Part shown: piece after piece, positions 35,231 to 43,587 of the stretch
Layout of the letters: each line of letters starts with the position of its first letter
How positions within the stretch are numbered: position 1 is the stretch's first letter
NCBI GenBank assembly: GCA_030619765.1
Contig: JAUXAU010000015.1
Location: forward strand, 1 to 44,854
Length of the DNA stretch: 44,854 bases
Direction of reading: 5' to 3'
Source of the DNA: Thermoplasmatota archaeon
GTDB taxonomy: Archaea; Thermoplasmatota; E2; DHVEG-1
The notes under the pieces: generated by a model
The model's input: only the letters and a program-made list of their open reading frames with translations
Databases searched by the model: none
What the model was told of the DNA's origin: nothing
Made by a program: the position numbers and the translations under genes

Positions 35231-36682
35231 TCATTTGCATACTGCACCCTCTCGAGAACTTTTCAACATGTCTTGAGGATTAGGAATATAGGGGAGATGA
35301 AAAATGCTTGCAAATTCGCCAATAACTTTGAACAACTGTTTTTCGTTTTTATATCCAAGATCTATACAAAAATCTAGGAGTTTGTTTCGTAGATCTGAGT
35401 TGAAATGATTAAACCAGGTTTTACCGATACTCTCTAGAGAGGTATCACATGGGATAATGGGTTTTTCTTCCTCATCTGTTTTAATGGATTCCCATTTTGT
35501 TTTAATGCCCGCTATTTCAACCTCTTTTGTGTCTATTAATCCCAGTTGCTTGTTTTCAGATCTAATGTAATTAACTGCCTCTGTAACCTTATCGTCCCAT
35601 TTTCTCCATCTGGGGTTTAACCACGGGATACTTTTCATATACTCAGTGTTTTTATTTTGGCGTTGTATTTCCTCTCCAAGAACTATAGGGCTTATCAAGA
35701 AAGCATACTCTTCTCTCGGATCTGTCTGTATCTCATTTACTATATCCATGAAATACAGATAACTTTCCTCGTATCCTTCCTTGAGTAGGAAATTAACCTG
35801 TTTTTCATCTTCTGCACTAATATTCTTATCATGCCACAGATCATTCAAGGTATCATTAAAAATCTCCCGTCTAAGATTGATCTCTTGTTTTTTCCACTCG
35901 TCTATTGCCTTCTCACGGGGTAATATCCCCATATTGGTTTTCAGCTTTTCTGTTGTAACCGATAAAAATATTTTGGGGCTGCGTAAGCAAATAGTATCGG
36001 TGAACTGATGAACCCACAGATATAATTTCACCAACGGATTTACACGATCAGAATTTATAATCTTCTTATCCCAAATTTCACGTTTTTTCTCATCCCTAAT
36101 TTTTTTAATGATCTTTTCTAGTGATGATAAAGAATAATTTGCTATTTTGTTGAATTGTATACGATCTTCCTTTGTGAAACGATCTACTGTAATAGATTTA
36201 GGCAGATAGAAAATAAAATCCCGTTCTGGAAGAATATTCTTCAGTGGATACTTTTTTATTATTTTCTCCTTCAGGAACCTTAAATACTCGTATCTGTGTT
36301 TTTCGTCTAAAAGAATCCTGCTTTTCTTCCGCCTTATCCATCCTCTAGCTTCAAGTTTTTTCAAATATTTATTAAATCCTTGATGAGTTGTAGAAATCTT
36401 CTGGTTTAGTTTGATTTTGGGATTCCATTCCAATTCTTTTTTATATGCTTCGATAAGTGTTTTATTTTTTTCACCTTTCCTTTTTCTAAACCCCTGTCCA
36501 GTTTCTACATCGTAGCCCTTTACAATTAAGTATCTCAATTCTTTTGTTTCTAACCCTCCTTTAAATTCTTTGCAATAATCTGGAGCGGATTTTATAGCAT
36601 ACATTATTGACTTATAAGGTTCATATTTTAGAAAATCCTCTGAATCTTTCAGCGTTGCTCGTTTTCTTTTTGCTACTGTCAT
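35231..36682 (-). CDS. winged-helix-like protein of unknown function, element 2
   Basis: 483 residues. Residues ~85-130 resemble a winged helix (ISTTHQGFNKYLKKLEARGW, then IRRKKSRILL). The rest is largely helical and charged, with WIRRKKSRILLDEKHRYEYL, EKIIKKIRDEKKREIWDKK, and a Trp-rich stretch SIPWLNPRWRKWDDKV near residue 350. No enzyme motif was recognised. It is divergent from the replication operon, across a palindromic promoter region. It could be a regulator or a DNA-processing protein of the element. Confidence 0.55.
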   Translation of the reverse strand: MTVAKRKRATLKDSEDFLKYEPYKSIMYAIKSAPDYCKEFKGGLETKELRYLIVKGYDVETGQGFRKRKGEKNKTLIEAYKKELEWNPKIKLNQKISTTHQGFNKYLKKLEARGWIRRKKSRILLDEKHRYEYLRFLKEKIIKKYPLKNILPERDFIFYLPKSITVDRFTKEDRIQFNKIANYSLSSLEKIIKKIRDEKKREIWDKKIINSDRVNPLVKLYLWVHQFTDTICLRSPKIFLSVTTEKLKTNMGILPREKAIDEWKKQEINLRREIFNDTLNDLWHDKNISAEDEKQVNFLLKEGYEESYLYFMDIVNEIQTDPREEYAFLISPIVLGEEIQRQNKNTEYMKSIPWLNPRWRKWDDKVTEAVNYIRSENKQLGLIDTKEVEIAGIKTKWESIKTDEEEKPIIPCDTSLESIGKTWFNHFNSDLRNKLLDFCIDLGYKNEKQLFKVIGEFASIFHLPYIPNPQDMLKSSREGAVCK

Positions 36683-36695
36683 TTAAACACCAATG

Positions 36696-36735
36696 TATAA
36701 ACTCTAAAATAAGGGTGAGAGTTTATAAATATTAC
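36696..36735. promoter_or_regulatory. palindromic divergent promoter of element 2
   Basis: TATAAACTCT (36696-36705) and AGAGTTTATA (36718-36727) are perfect 10-bp inverted repeats that contain or touch opposing TATA boxes. The right one (TTTATAAAT, 36722-36730) is 25-33 bases before the ATG at 36755. TTACG repeats follow at about 36732, 36743 and 36761. The AbrB-like protein encoded next is the obvious candidate binder. Confidence 0.65.
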
Positions 36736-36754
36736 GAAATTCTTACGTATTTTC

Positions 36755-36940
36755 ATGTTGTTACGAAAAATTGTTAGTATTGGACACGCAAAAGCGGTTG
36801 TAATCCCTCAGCAGTATATCGACTATTACAAAATGCGAGGAAAAGAAATAAAACAGGTTGGGATGGAAGTAAATAAAAAAATCATTCTAACGCCTATTTT
36901 TGAACCCATCACAAATCAGAAAGGGGGAAATGAAATTTGA
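36755..36940 (+). CDS. AbrB-like swapped-hairpin DNA-binding protein
   Basis: 61 residues. The sequence RKIVSIGHAKAVVIPQQYID, then VGMEVNKKIILTPIF, matches the strand pattern of SpoVT/AbrB domains. It is the first gene of the replication operon and probably represses the palindromic promoter in front. The stop overlaps the TTG start of the next gene (TTGA). Confidence 0.68.
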   Translation: MLLRKIVSIGHAKAVVIPQQYIDYYKMRGKEIKQVGMEVNKKIILTPIFEPITNQKGGNEI

Positions 36941-37050
36941 CTGAATATGCTAAGGTTGCCGAGTTTTTAAAAAAAACTGGTTTGTCACTCGATGATGCAT
37001 TAAAGCTTACTGAAAATGATCTTAAAAAACTAACCAGCACTAAATTGTAA
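36937..37050 (+). CDS. 37-residue microprotein, shared type between elements 1 and 2
   Basis: Starts at a TTG that overlaps the stop of the AbrB-like gene (TTGA, 36937-36940), after AAGGGGG, and ends TAA at 37048-37050. It begins MTEYAKVAEFLKKTG and has FLKKTGLSLDDAL, which parallels FLKENNMTLAEGV in the element 1 microprotein. Two short helices with a turn are likely. Position in a coupled operon and presence in both elements support it as real. Function is unknown. Confidence 0.6.
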   Translation: MTEYAKVAEFLKKTGLSLDDALKLTENDLKKLTSTKL

Positions 37051-37063
37051 AATTATAATTAAA

Positions 37064-37080
37064 AGGGCCACAGTGGCCCT
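37064..37080. terminator. short perfect palindrome between operon genes
   Basis: AGGGCC-ACAGT-GGCCCT forms a 6-bp GC-rich stem (a 17-base near-palindrome), 14 bases after the microprotein stop. It could be an attenuator or an operator inside the operon. Confidence 0.4.
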
Positions 37081-37118
37081 AATAGCAGAAGAGATGGGAT
37101 TCACCAAGAGGAATTAAC

Positions 37119-37355
37119 ATGAGCGAGAATGTTCAAGAAGCAAAATTGCTCCTAGAACGATCGCAGGCAGCCCAACATGATTATTTTAACGCTTTAATTG
37201 GGATCGTTGAGCGTCTAGAAACTAAACTCAAGCTATCTGAAGAGAGAGTTAAGCTACTCGATGCTGAAATTAAGCGATTAATGGAGGGTGAAGAGGGTTC
37301 TAAAATTTTAAGTTTTGTTATAAAACCCAGTGATAAAAAGGAGAGAAAAGAATAG
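37119..37355 (+). CDS. coiled-coil protein, element 2
   Basis: 78 residues. An AAGAGG site precedes the ATG. Residues ~20-55 form a coiled coil with heptad leucines (LIGIVERLETKLKLSEERVK, LLDAEIKRLMEGEEG). No catalytic motif. It is part of the replication operon and may be a small oligomeric accessory or copy-control protein. Confidence 0.6.
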   Translation: MSENVQEAKLLLERSQAAQHDYFNALIGIVERLETKLKLSEERVKLLDAEIKRLMEGEEGSKILSFVIKPSDKKERKE

Positions 37356-37376
37356 ATTTTCGCTGAAGGTGAGGAG

Positions 37377-37586
37377 ATGAAGCGAAGTGAATGTGAAAAC
37401 GATATTTTTGACATTGATGATTTTGACATGGTTTATGGTGGAATTTTTTCTGGAAAACTGAAGGACCTTAAGCTCTTTAAACAGGAATTGAACAAACTTG
37501 CAGAGGAATATAGCATTATAATTCGATACCAGGACATTAATAGGGGGAAGTTGTGGATTCGGCGGGATGGAGAAAATGGCTGCTAA
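37377..37586 (+). CDS. 69-residue hypothetical protein before the primase-helicase
   Basis: GGTGAGGAG precedes the ATG. An acidic start (ENDIFDIDDFDMVYGG) is followed by LKLFKQELNKLAEEYSIIIR and GKLWIRRDGENGC. Its end overlaps the start of the primase-helicase gene by 20 bases, so translation is probably coupled. No family was recognised. Confidence 0.55.
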   Translation: MKRSECENDIFDIDDFDMVYGGIFSGKLKDLKLFKQELNKLAEEYSIIIRYQDINRGKLWIRRDGENGC

Positions 37587-39909
37587 AAAGATAACTGGGG
37601 AAACATCAGAAATCGAAGATGCGGTGTGGTTCTATTATAAGCAAGGATTCAGCATTATCCCACTGGGGAAAAACAAAGGATTCTGGAACAATAAAAAAGA
37701 TGATTTGAAAAAACCTTCATTGAAAACATGGGATAGATATAAAGACACTCGAGCAACTAAAGAAGAGATCCAACAATGGATTAAGGAAGGGCTTTTTAAA
37801 AATATAGGTGTGGTATGTGGGCATGTCTCTAATGACCTCGTTATTATTGATATAGATGATGAAACCATACCAGAAATATTAGGGTTGAAAGGCGAAAAAA
37901 TATTAGGATCTGGATCTTGGTTTGCAAAAACAGGAAGAGGCTATCAATTCTGGCTTAAACACCATAGCAATCCAGGGGGAATAAAAAGACCATTGAAATA
38001 TAAAATAGAATATCGAGCAAACAACGGATACTGCGTTGCCCCTCCGAGCATTCATCCTAATAGTAAACGTTATCATTTTATAGGGATAGGGGGGCTCTCA
38101 GAACTACCAACATTAGTAGAAAAAGATGTTAAAAGTATTTTCAATGATTTCAAGAAAAAAATAGGAGAAAAATGGAATATCAAAGAAACAAAACATACAT
38201 CTATAGGATCAACAAAAACTGGGCAGGGTGAATATCCAAAATGCATTGAGATAGCTCTTGAAACCTTAATCAAACACCCAATGCGATACAACACAATATA
38301 TGGTATAGCCTCTTCATTCGCTTTGCAGGGAATACCAAAAGATATGGCATTAAAACGGATCAAACAATTCAATATGGAAAAATGCAGCCCACCTAAAGCA
38401 ATGATTGACGTAGAAAATGCAGTATTGGGAGCATATGAAAAAAGTAGTAAAAAGTATGGTTGCGAGTTTTGGATGGATGACGCAGGACTATGCCCATATG
38501 AAGATATAACGGAATGCACATATGGAAAAAGAAAAGCAAAAAGAGAACTTCTACGGGAATACCGAGTTTTTATATATAAGGAGGGAAAAAACAAAGAGAC
38601 AGGAGAAACCTTTTATGTTATTAGTGGGGTTAATTGCCCTAGATTAGCTAAGCTATTAATGAATGGGGACGGAGAAATATACTTAACAATGAAAGACAAC
38701 CAAGACGTCTTCAGATATAATGGGAAAACATATGAGGAGGCATCCAACTCATTCATTGAAGGCAGGATTAATTTTTATTTAGACGATGAAACAACAGATC
38801 ACAGAAAAAATGAAGTGATTGGTTTTATGAAAGGGGAAAATTTAGTTGATAGGGAGAAACTTGACGGAGATAAAAATCTTTTACCACTGGAAAACGGAAT
38901 ATATGATCTTGAGAAAAAAACATTAATTGAATATTCACCTGATTATTTTTTTACGCATTATCTACCTGTGAATTATAACCCTTCAGCAAAAATAGATAAG
39001 ATTAAAACATTTTTTGAAGAGATATTCCCATTGAACTATATACCCGTAGTCAAACAGACTTTTGGAGATTGTTTACTTACAGATTACAGATATAAAAAAG
39101 CAACATTGTGCGCAGGTAAAAAACACACCGGAAAGACAACTTTTTTGAATTTGATAGGAGCATTTTTAGGAGAGGAAAATACCGCACATAAATCATTGTA
39201 CGCCTTATGTGTTGAAAAATATGCTACTGCTGATTTATATCATAAACGTGCAAATATATGCGCACAAACAGAAGCAGCCAGCATAACTAAGGTAAATCTG
39301 TTTCTTATGCTGACAGGAAATGATAAAATAGATGCGAGGCGCATTTATCAATCACCATTTAATTTTGTTAACTTTGCAAAACTAATCTTTGCTTGCAATG
39401 ATATACCAACAACGAATGTGGCAGGAAACATTGCAGAGGCTTATTATGTCAGATGGTCAATATTGCCTTTTGAACACATATTTGAAGGAGACGATAAAGA
39501 TGTTAATATGCTTGATAAACTAACAGTACCAGAAGAAATGAGTGGTTTATTAAATTGGGCTTTAGAAGGAATAGAATCATTAGAGGAAAACAATGGTTAT
39601 TTTGAAATTATGAACTATAATGAAACAAAAGAATTTATGGAACGGGGAACTAATCCATTACGGGAGTTTGCAGACAAATATATTTCTACTTCATCAGGAA
39701 GAGAATGGGTAACGGACCTGTATAAATGGTATGTCGCCTTTTGTACAGACAATGGTTATCCCTTTGTAAATGATTCTTGGTTCTCTAGAAAAACATTTCC
39801 TCTTTTACCTATGAGCGTTACAAAGGGGCACACAGGGGAAAAAAGATATTGGGATGGAATAACATGTAATTTTTTATCAGATGAGAATAGGAGGCAAAAA
39901 ACATTATGA
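37567..39909 (+). CDS. primase-polymerase / SF3 (D5-like) helicase replication protein
   Basis: 780 residues (an internal ATG at 37576 is an alternative start). The N-terminal prim-pol domain has the DxD motif in LVIIDIDDE near residue 95, TGRGYQFWLKH near 122, and NNGYCVAPPSIHPNS near 155. Most relatives have His where this one has Gln in GRGYQ. A PriCT-like linker and a D5-N-like region follow. The SF3 helicase has Walker A GKKHTGKTTFLN near 517, then FAKLIFACNDIPTT and an arginine in VRWSILPFEH. It should prime and unwind the element's own origin. Confidence 0.88.
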   Translation: MEKMAAKKITGETSEIEDAVWFYYKQGFSIIPLGKNKGFWNNKKDDLKKPSLKTWDRYKDTRATKEEIQQWIKEGLFKNIGVVCGHVSNDLVIIDIDDETIPEILGLKGEKILGSGSWFAKTGRGYQFWLKHHSNPGGIKRPLKYKIEYRANNGYCVAPPSIHPNSKRYHFIGIGGLSELPTLVEKDVKSIFNDFKKKIGEKWNIKETKHTSIGSTKTGQGEYPKCIEIALETLIKHPMRYNTIYGIASSFALQGIPKDMALKRIKQFNMEKCSPPKAMIDVENAVLGAYEKSSKKYGCEFWMDDAGLCPYEDITECTYGKRKAKRELLREYRVFIYKEGKNKETGETFYVISGVNCPRLAKLLMNGDGEIYLTMKDNQDVFRYNGKTYEEASNSFIEGRINFYLDDETTDHRKNEVIGFMKGENLVDREKLDGDKNLLPLENGIYDLEKKTLIEYSPDYFFTHYLPVNYNPSAKIDKIKTFFEEIFPLNYIPVVKQTFGDCLLTDYRYKKATLCAGKKHTGKTTFLNLIGAFLGEENTAHKSLYALCVEKYATADLYHKRANICAQTEAASITKVNLFLMLTGNDKIDARRIYQSPFNFVNFAKLIFACNDIPTTNVAGNIAEAYYVRWSILPFEHIFEGDDKDVNMLDKLTVPEEMSGLLNWALEGIESLEENNGYFEIMNYNETKEFMERGTNPLREFADKYISTSSGREWVTDLYKWYVAFCTDNGYPFVNDSWFSRKTFPLLPMSVTKGHTGEKRYWDGITCNFLSDENRRQKTL

Positions 39910-40016
39910 TTTGGTACGACAGCGTACGGCATATATCGTATACTCTTTCTATATTGTTTTTTTTCCTTCTCACGTGCAATGGTTATAAGGATTTTGCCGT
40001 ACGATGGTGTACCAAA
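39910..40016. repeat. 22-bp inverted repeat with 63-base spacer after the replication gene
   Basis: The arm at 39910-39931 (TTTGGTAC...CGTACGGCA) pairs with 39995-40016 (TGCCGTACG...GTACCAAA): 8 plus 9 matching pairs around a 5-base mismatch. The spacer is T-rich. Each arm contains the palindrome CGTACG. It may be an origin hairpin, a transcription stop or a protein-binding site for the replication protein. Confidence 0.65.
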
Positions 40017-40059
40017 GCTATTAGAAGGTCAACGGAAGAACTATTTTTGAGGTAAAAAA

Positions 40060-40209
40060 ATGAACGCAGGCGCTAACTCCACTCAAAAAACGTTGTATAA
40101 GCTTCATACAGCAACAACGGGGCGTTTTACTTTCTTTACGGGTAGTATTATACCCCCGAAAAAATCCAAAAATTGGATTTTTAGGGAGGGATTGACTTGT
40201 CTAATGTAA
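40060..40209 (+). CDS. 49-residue possible microprotein
   Basis: ATG at 40060 behind GAGGT, stop TAA at 40207-40209. It starts MNAGANSTQKTLYKLHTATT and continues GRFTFFTGSIIPPKKSKNW. It overlaps the AbrB gene start by 13 bases, and the hairpin at 40160 lies within it. Composition is not strongly coding, so the interval may simply be a leader. Confidence 0.35.
   Translation: MNAGANSTQKTLYKLHTATTGRFTFFTGSIIPPKKSKNWIFREGLTCLM
40160..40182 (+). promoter_or_regulatory. hairpin just before the AbrB gene's ribosome-binding site
   Basis: AAAATCCAA (40161-40169) and TTGGATTTT (40173-40181) form a perfect stem with a 3-base loop. The GGGAGGG site begins 3 bases after it. It could attenuate transcription or influence ribosome access. 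Confidence 0.5.
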
Positions 40210-40409
40210 CGCATCGTGAAAAATACGAAAGACTTAATAGTAATTTATGGCAGCGATCAAAGGTTGATGAGCACGGCAGGTTGACGCTGCCGAAGGATTT
40301 GCGCTGGAAACTCGGTATCAATGGCCAATCGGCTGTGATTTTGTGGATCTCTGCCAAGCGTGGCAAGCAAGATAACATTTTTAATATTGAAGTTGGGGTG
40401 AAAAAGTGA
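40197..40409 (+). CDS. AbrB-type transcriptional regulator
   Basis: 70 residues from a TTG at 40197 with GGGAGGG 6 bases before. The swapped-hairpin domain is clear: RSKVDEHGRLTLPKDLRWKL, then GINGQSAVILWISAK. Such proteins bind DNA as dimers. It converges with the membrane protein gene that ends at 40422. Confidence 0.72.
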   Translation: MSNVTHREKYERLNSNLWQRSKVDEHGRLTLPKDLRWKLGINGQSAVILWISAKRGKQDNIFNIEVGVKK

Positions 40410-40421
40410 GAGAATATAAAA

Positions 40422-41951
40422 TCATTTTCCAATAATTTTAAATGTTTTTTCAAACATATTTTTACAATCATCAATTCTAATTTTAACAGTTATAAATTTC
40501 TCTTCTCCTCTACCAAATTTATAATTTAAAATAAAACCAAAAATTGTTGGATCTGAAATTTGCCCTCTAACAATTTTAATATCTGTAAATACCTTTAAAT
40601 TTCCCCAAATATCGGTATATGGACTTTTAATAAACGGTCTCTCTCCTGAAATAGCGAAGACCTCATGATATCTGATATCACATTCTTTTGGCGCTACGAT
40701 TTCTATTGTTTTCAAATTATAGCTAATATACCTTCCTGTATGCCTAACTTCAAATCCCAAAATCGGATTATTGTTTATTCTTAGAGTATATTCCTCCATT
40801 CCTTCATCATTAATATTGGGTTGAAGGTTATATTGGGTCTTTCTTTTTGGAGTATAGGACTTTAAATGGAAATCTAATTTTGGAGTATGGAACCACCATT
40901 TCCATTTTTCAACTATTTTTGGAATATTAAAGAAAATATCTGCAAGAAATATAATTATCATTATTCGCAAAGTCCATATTGCAATTTGTAATGTAACGTC
41001 ACTCCTCCGATTAGAAAGCTCATTTTGTATTATACTCTTAGTTTGCTGTAAATTTTCTAAACTATACCCATTATGCTCGATGGCTGTAGTCGCACTTTCG
41101 GTCAACTCATCTATCATTGGCTTGAATATACCATACGCATTTACATTATTTGCAAAGAATAACGGGTCAATATTGTAACATAAATACCCGAAATCGGTAT
41201 GATACTGGGTGCTCCTATTTATACATTCAGATATCTTATTGTTTAATTCCTCAACATAACCAGATAAATCGCCATCACTTTTATATGCCAAATTTTTGAT
41301 ACATGCTTCGCAGAACTCTAAATATTTCTTCAAATAATAATTGCCTTCCAGGTATATTGAATCCTGAACAGGAAAGGTGGCATTTACAATATTCAATGTT
41401 TTGTTTCCAATCTCTTCCATAGTCCTTGTCTCAGGATCGTAAGTCGTCCATAAAGCCACAGATTTATCTGAATAATTAACATAGTAAAAACCCTCTCCAA
41501 AATTTACCCATGGGACGTTTTTGATATTGAAAATTTCACTTGGAGGGTTATAGGGAGGTTTTGTGTACCCGATAAAAAAGAATGACCATCTTGGATAATA
41601 AATGGCATCAGTAAAAGAAAATTGCACATATAAAAGAGATCTCCAAATCTTAAACAATTGTGCTCTTCTTATGTTTGACAGTTGCGTATTCAAAGTTTCA
41701 TAAAATAAATCCTCTTCATCTACATTTTCGTCTAAAACTATCAATTGATTCCTGAATATGTCTGATTTATTTCCTGATTGATAGAGTGTTCCGTTTGGAA
41801 AAGAAAAATCTTTAAATGTCATATTGCGTGTAGGGATGAAAGAGAAGGTTATTATTGATTTTACATGGACTTCGCCTTCTAATGTATCGGCCATACTAAC
41901 GGTTGACAAAATAATCATTAAAAGAACTGGAATTAACATTATTGATCCCAT
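40422..41951 (-). CDS. membrane protein with signal peptide and cytosolic beta domain
   Basis: 509 residues from the ATG at 41951, chosen because it is followed by a proper signal sequence (MGSIMLIPVLLMIILSTVSM). A longer upstream frame lacks this and overlaps a plus-strand gene. Residues ~25-345 look extracellular (Asn/Tyr/Ser-rich, with a CEACIKN pair). One transmembrane helix (LRIMIIIFLADIFFNI) follows, and then a ~150-residue beta-rich part (EYTLRINNNPILGFEVRHTG, KFGRGEEKFITVKIRIDD). No family was recognised. A sensor or surface-exclusion role is speculative. Confidence 0.62.
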   Translation of the reverse strand: MGSIMLIPVLLMIILSTVSMADTLEGEVHVKSIITFSFIPTRNMTFKDFSFPNGTLYQSGNKSDIFRNQLIVLDENVDEEDLFYETLNTQLSNIRRAQLFKIWRSLLYVQFSFTDAIYYPRWSFFFIGYTKPPYNPPSEIFNIKNVPWVNFGEGFYYVNYSDKSVALWTTYDPETRTMEEIGNKTLNIVNATFPVQDSIYLEGNYYLKKYLEFCEACIKNLAYKSDGDLSGYVEELNNKISECINRSTQYHTDFGYLCYNIDPLFFANNVNAYGIFKPMIDELTESATTAIEHNGYSLENLQQTKSIIQNELSNRRSDVTLQIAIWTLRIMIIIFLADIFFNIPKIVEKWKWWFHTPKLDFHLKSYTPKRKTQYNLQPNINDEGMEEYTLRINNNPILGFEVRHTGRYISYNLKTIEIVAPKECDIRYHEVFAISGERPFIKSPYTDIWGNLKVFTDIKIVRGQISDPTIFGFILNYKFGRGEEKFITVKIRIDDCKNMFEKTFKIIGK

Positions 41952-42006
41952 TATTTTACATTTCACACTAATTTTAATCCATAGATTCTTTTTAAAGTTA
42001 GTTAAG

Positions 42007-42198
42007 ATGCTATCAGACTGGATTAACAAGATATGTTTGTTTGAAGTATTTGAAAGAGCGGAATTAGAAAGAACAGATAAAGATATGGGAGAAATTGGGA
42101 CAGAAGAAACAGGAGAAGTTGAAGAGTTAATTAATATCAAAGTCGCTGATAGCAAAACCAGCTGCTCGAGGCCCTGGGGAGATCTCGTTCTGCAGTAA
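42007..42198 (+). CDS. 63-residue acidic hypothetical protein
   Basis: ATG at 42007, stop TAA at 42196. It begins MLSDWINKICLFEVFERAEL and has a Glu-rich middle (MGEIGTEETGEVEELINIKV) with composition typical of coding DNA, then a less convincing end (KTSCSRPWGDLVLQ) running into the repeat region. It may be a remnant of a longer gene or an N-terminal part once joined to the protease downstream. The divergent membrane protein starts 56 bases away. Confidence 0.4.
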   Translation: MLSDWINKICLFEVFERAELERTDKDMGEIGTEETGEVEELINIKVADSKTSCSRPWGDLVLQ

Positions 42199-42292
42199 CA
42201 GTTTTTGCTATCACAGACGTCGTGGTCCAGGGCGATATCCCCATCTTTTTGCTATCAAAACAAGATCTGCAGCTTGCCATGTTTTGCCATCA
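42148..42292. repeat. TTTTTGCTATCA repeat cluster in a locally GC-rich region
   Basis: TTTTTGCTATCA occurs at 42202-42213 and 42246-42257, with a variant TTTTGCCATCA at 42282-42292 and an inverted copy TGATAGCAAAA at 42148-42158. The inverted and first direct copies can close a ~66-base stem-loop containing CCCTGGGG and GAGATCTC palindromes. AGATCTGCAG-like pieces recur (42180 and 42264 regions). It could be an origin, a recombination site or a structured RNA. The remaining 42293-42417 shows no gene. Confidence 0.55.
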
Positions 42293-42417
42293 AAGCAGGA
42301 TCATGCACAGAGAAAATCGCAAAAAAAACGTAATAAAGATTCATCTGAATTTCTTGTTGAATTTATTTATGCAAAAGGCGACGCTCTCGTTGTCTGATAA
42401 GGTGGAGAGGGGCTCTT

Positions 42418-42846
42418 TTGAAGCTTGTTGGGCATTTAGAGGGGGAACATGCCAAGCCAATGATTTTATCGAGTGTGAGTGCTGATAAACCAAAGATAAT
42501 AAGGAGAAGAATAAATTTTATGGTTGATACCGGTTCGGATATGACTGTGATTTCTAAGAAGGATATGTTAAATATTGGGCTTTCTTACACTAAATTAGGG
42601 AGAGAGATGAAAAAAGCAACAGGGATAGGATCGCAAATAAGACGATGGCTTGTAAAGAATGCTGTGCTACGTTTTATTGGGGATGATAACACAGTAAAAA
42701 CTTTTGGTCCAATTGATATTTACATTTTGGACACATTACAAAAAACACCAAGTCTTCTTGGGAGAGATTTTATAATAAAATACGGTTTTAGGTTAGTTTA
42801 TGATTATCCCAAAAATGAATGTTATCTTGAAAAAAAATCACAATAA
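42418..42846 (+). CDS. retropepsin-like aspartic protease
   Basis: 142 residues from a TTG at 42418 behind GGAGAGGGG. The active-site motif FMVDTGSDMTVIS has Asp37-Thr-Gly, followed by the second conserved region TPSLLGRDFIIKYGFRLVYD near residue 112. These match single-domain retroviral-type aspartic proteases, which work as homodimers. An N-terminal strand (MKLVGHLEGEHAKPMI) fits the family. Archaeal members exist, but their substrates are mostly unknown. It stands alone, without gag- or reverse-transcriptase-like neighbours. Confidence 0.8.
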   Translation: MKLVGHLEGEHAKPMILSSVSADKPKIIRRRINFMVDTGSDMTVISKKDMLNIGLSYTKLGREMKKATGIGSQIRRWLVKNAVLRFIGDDNTVKTFGPIDIYILDTLQKTPSLLGRDFIIKYGFRLVYDYPKNECYLEKKSQ

Positions 42847-42865
42847 TTGCAGTTAAATTAATTCT

Positions 42866-43519
42866 TTATAAATAAGCTATCATTCCTGTTTTAAACTCTT
42901 TTGCACCTCCATATGAAGGATGACGAACATATTTACTCTGTTCTCCTATCCTTTCTAATGCACTAAATGCTTTTTTACCCACGGCAAGTGTTACATCTGG
43001 GTTGATAATATCGATTATCTTCTTTAGCATTTCAGAATACCGTTTCACTTCTAACTTCGTTGGAGTACGTACACTTAGAATGTCATCGTGTTTATAAGGA
43101 TGAAATGGTACGCAATTCCAAACGAAGAACTTAGGGTGATATTCATTCATGACATCCCAGAAGATTTTTGAAGTATTCAATGAGAAGGGAGACTTTTTAT
43201 GTTTTACACGAACCAATTTTGTATTACTTGATTGTTTCCCATGAAATAGGAAATTTTGTTGGATGAGCTGCCTTTCACTAGTAAAGGGTATACCTGAAAA
43301 GCGACAGCCCCACGGACCTGGCGCCTCCCCAATAGCTAAAACGGTAGGTTTTTCATCAAAACTCTCAAAATATTTTCTCAGATTCTCTTTTCTAATCTCG
43401 TTGCCGCCATCTGTGTCAACATCTAGATTATTATCCTTATACTGATTAAATAGTAATTCTGTGGAGTCCATTTGGAATATTTCTTTTTCAAAAAACCTCC
43501 ATAATTCTCCAAGTATCAT
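42866..43519 (-). CDS. uracil-DNA glycosylase superfamily protein
   Basis: 217 residues; the ATG at 43519 has a TATA-like TTTAATAT about 27 bases upstream. Superfamily motifs: AIGEAPGPWGCRFSGIPF (residues 62-79), VWNCVPFHP (133-141) and VRHPSYGG (198-205). The Fe-S cysteines of family 4/5 enzymes are not present. It likely removes uracil or another damaged base from DNA. The position between a protease gene and a nuclease-like gene in a possibly mobile region raises a defence role as an alternative to housekeeping repair. Confidence 0.78.
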   Translation of the reverse strand: MILGELWRFFEKEIFQMDSTELLFNQYKDNNLDVDTDGGNEIRKENLRKYFESFDEKPTVLAIGEAPGPWGCRFSGIPFTSERQLIQQNFLFHGKQSSNTKLVRVKHKKSPFSLNTSKIFWDVMNEYHPKFFVWNCVPFHPYKHDDILSVRTPTKLEVKRYSEMLKKIIDIINPDVTLAVGKKAFSALERIGEQSKYVRHPSYGGAKEFKTGMIAYL

Positions 43520-43587
43520 TCTATCATTTCAAGATTGCTATAATATTAAAATCGTTATAATGCTTTTTTTCCCATGTCTTTCACCAA

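Noticed and set aside
41952..42155. N-terminal extension of the membrane protein at 40422
   Set aside because: The extra 68 residues lack a signal peptide, are Ser/Leu-rich shadow sequence opposite a better plus-strand frame, and the internal ATG at 41951 begins a clear signal sequence.
42222..42485. 87-codon plus-strand frame starting GTG
   Set aside because: It crosses the TTTTTGCTATCA repeats and overlaps the aspartic protease in another frame; its composition is not gene-like.
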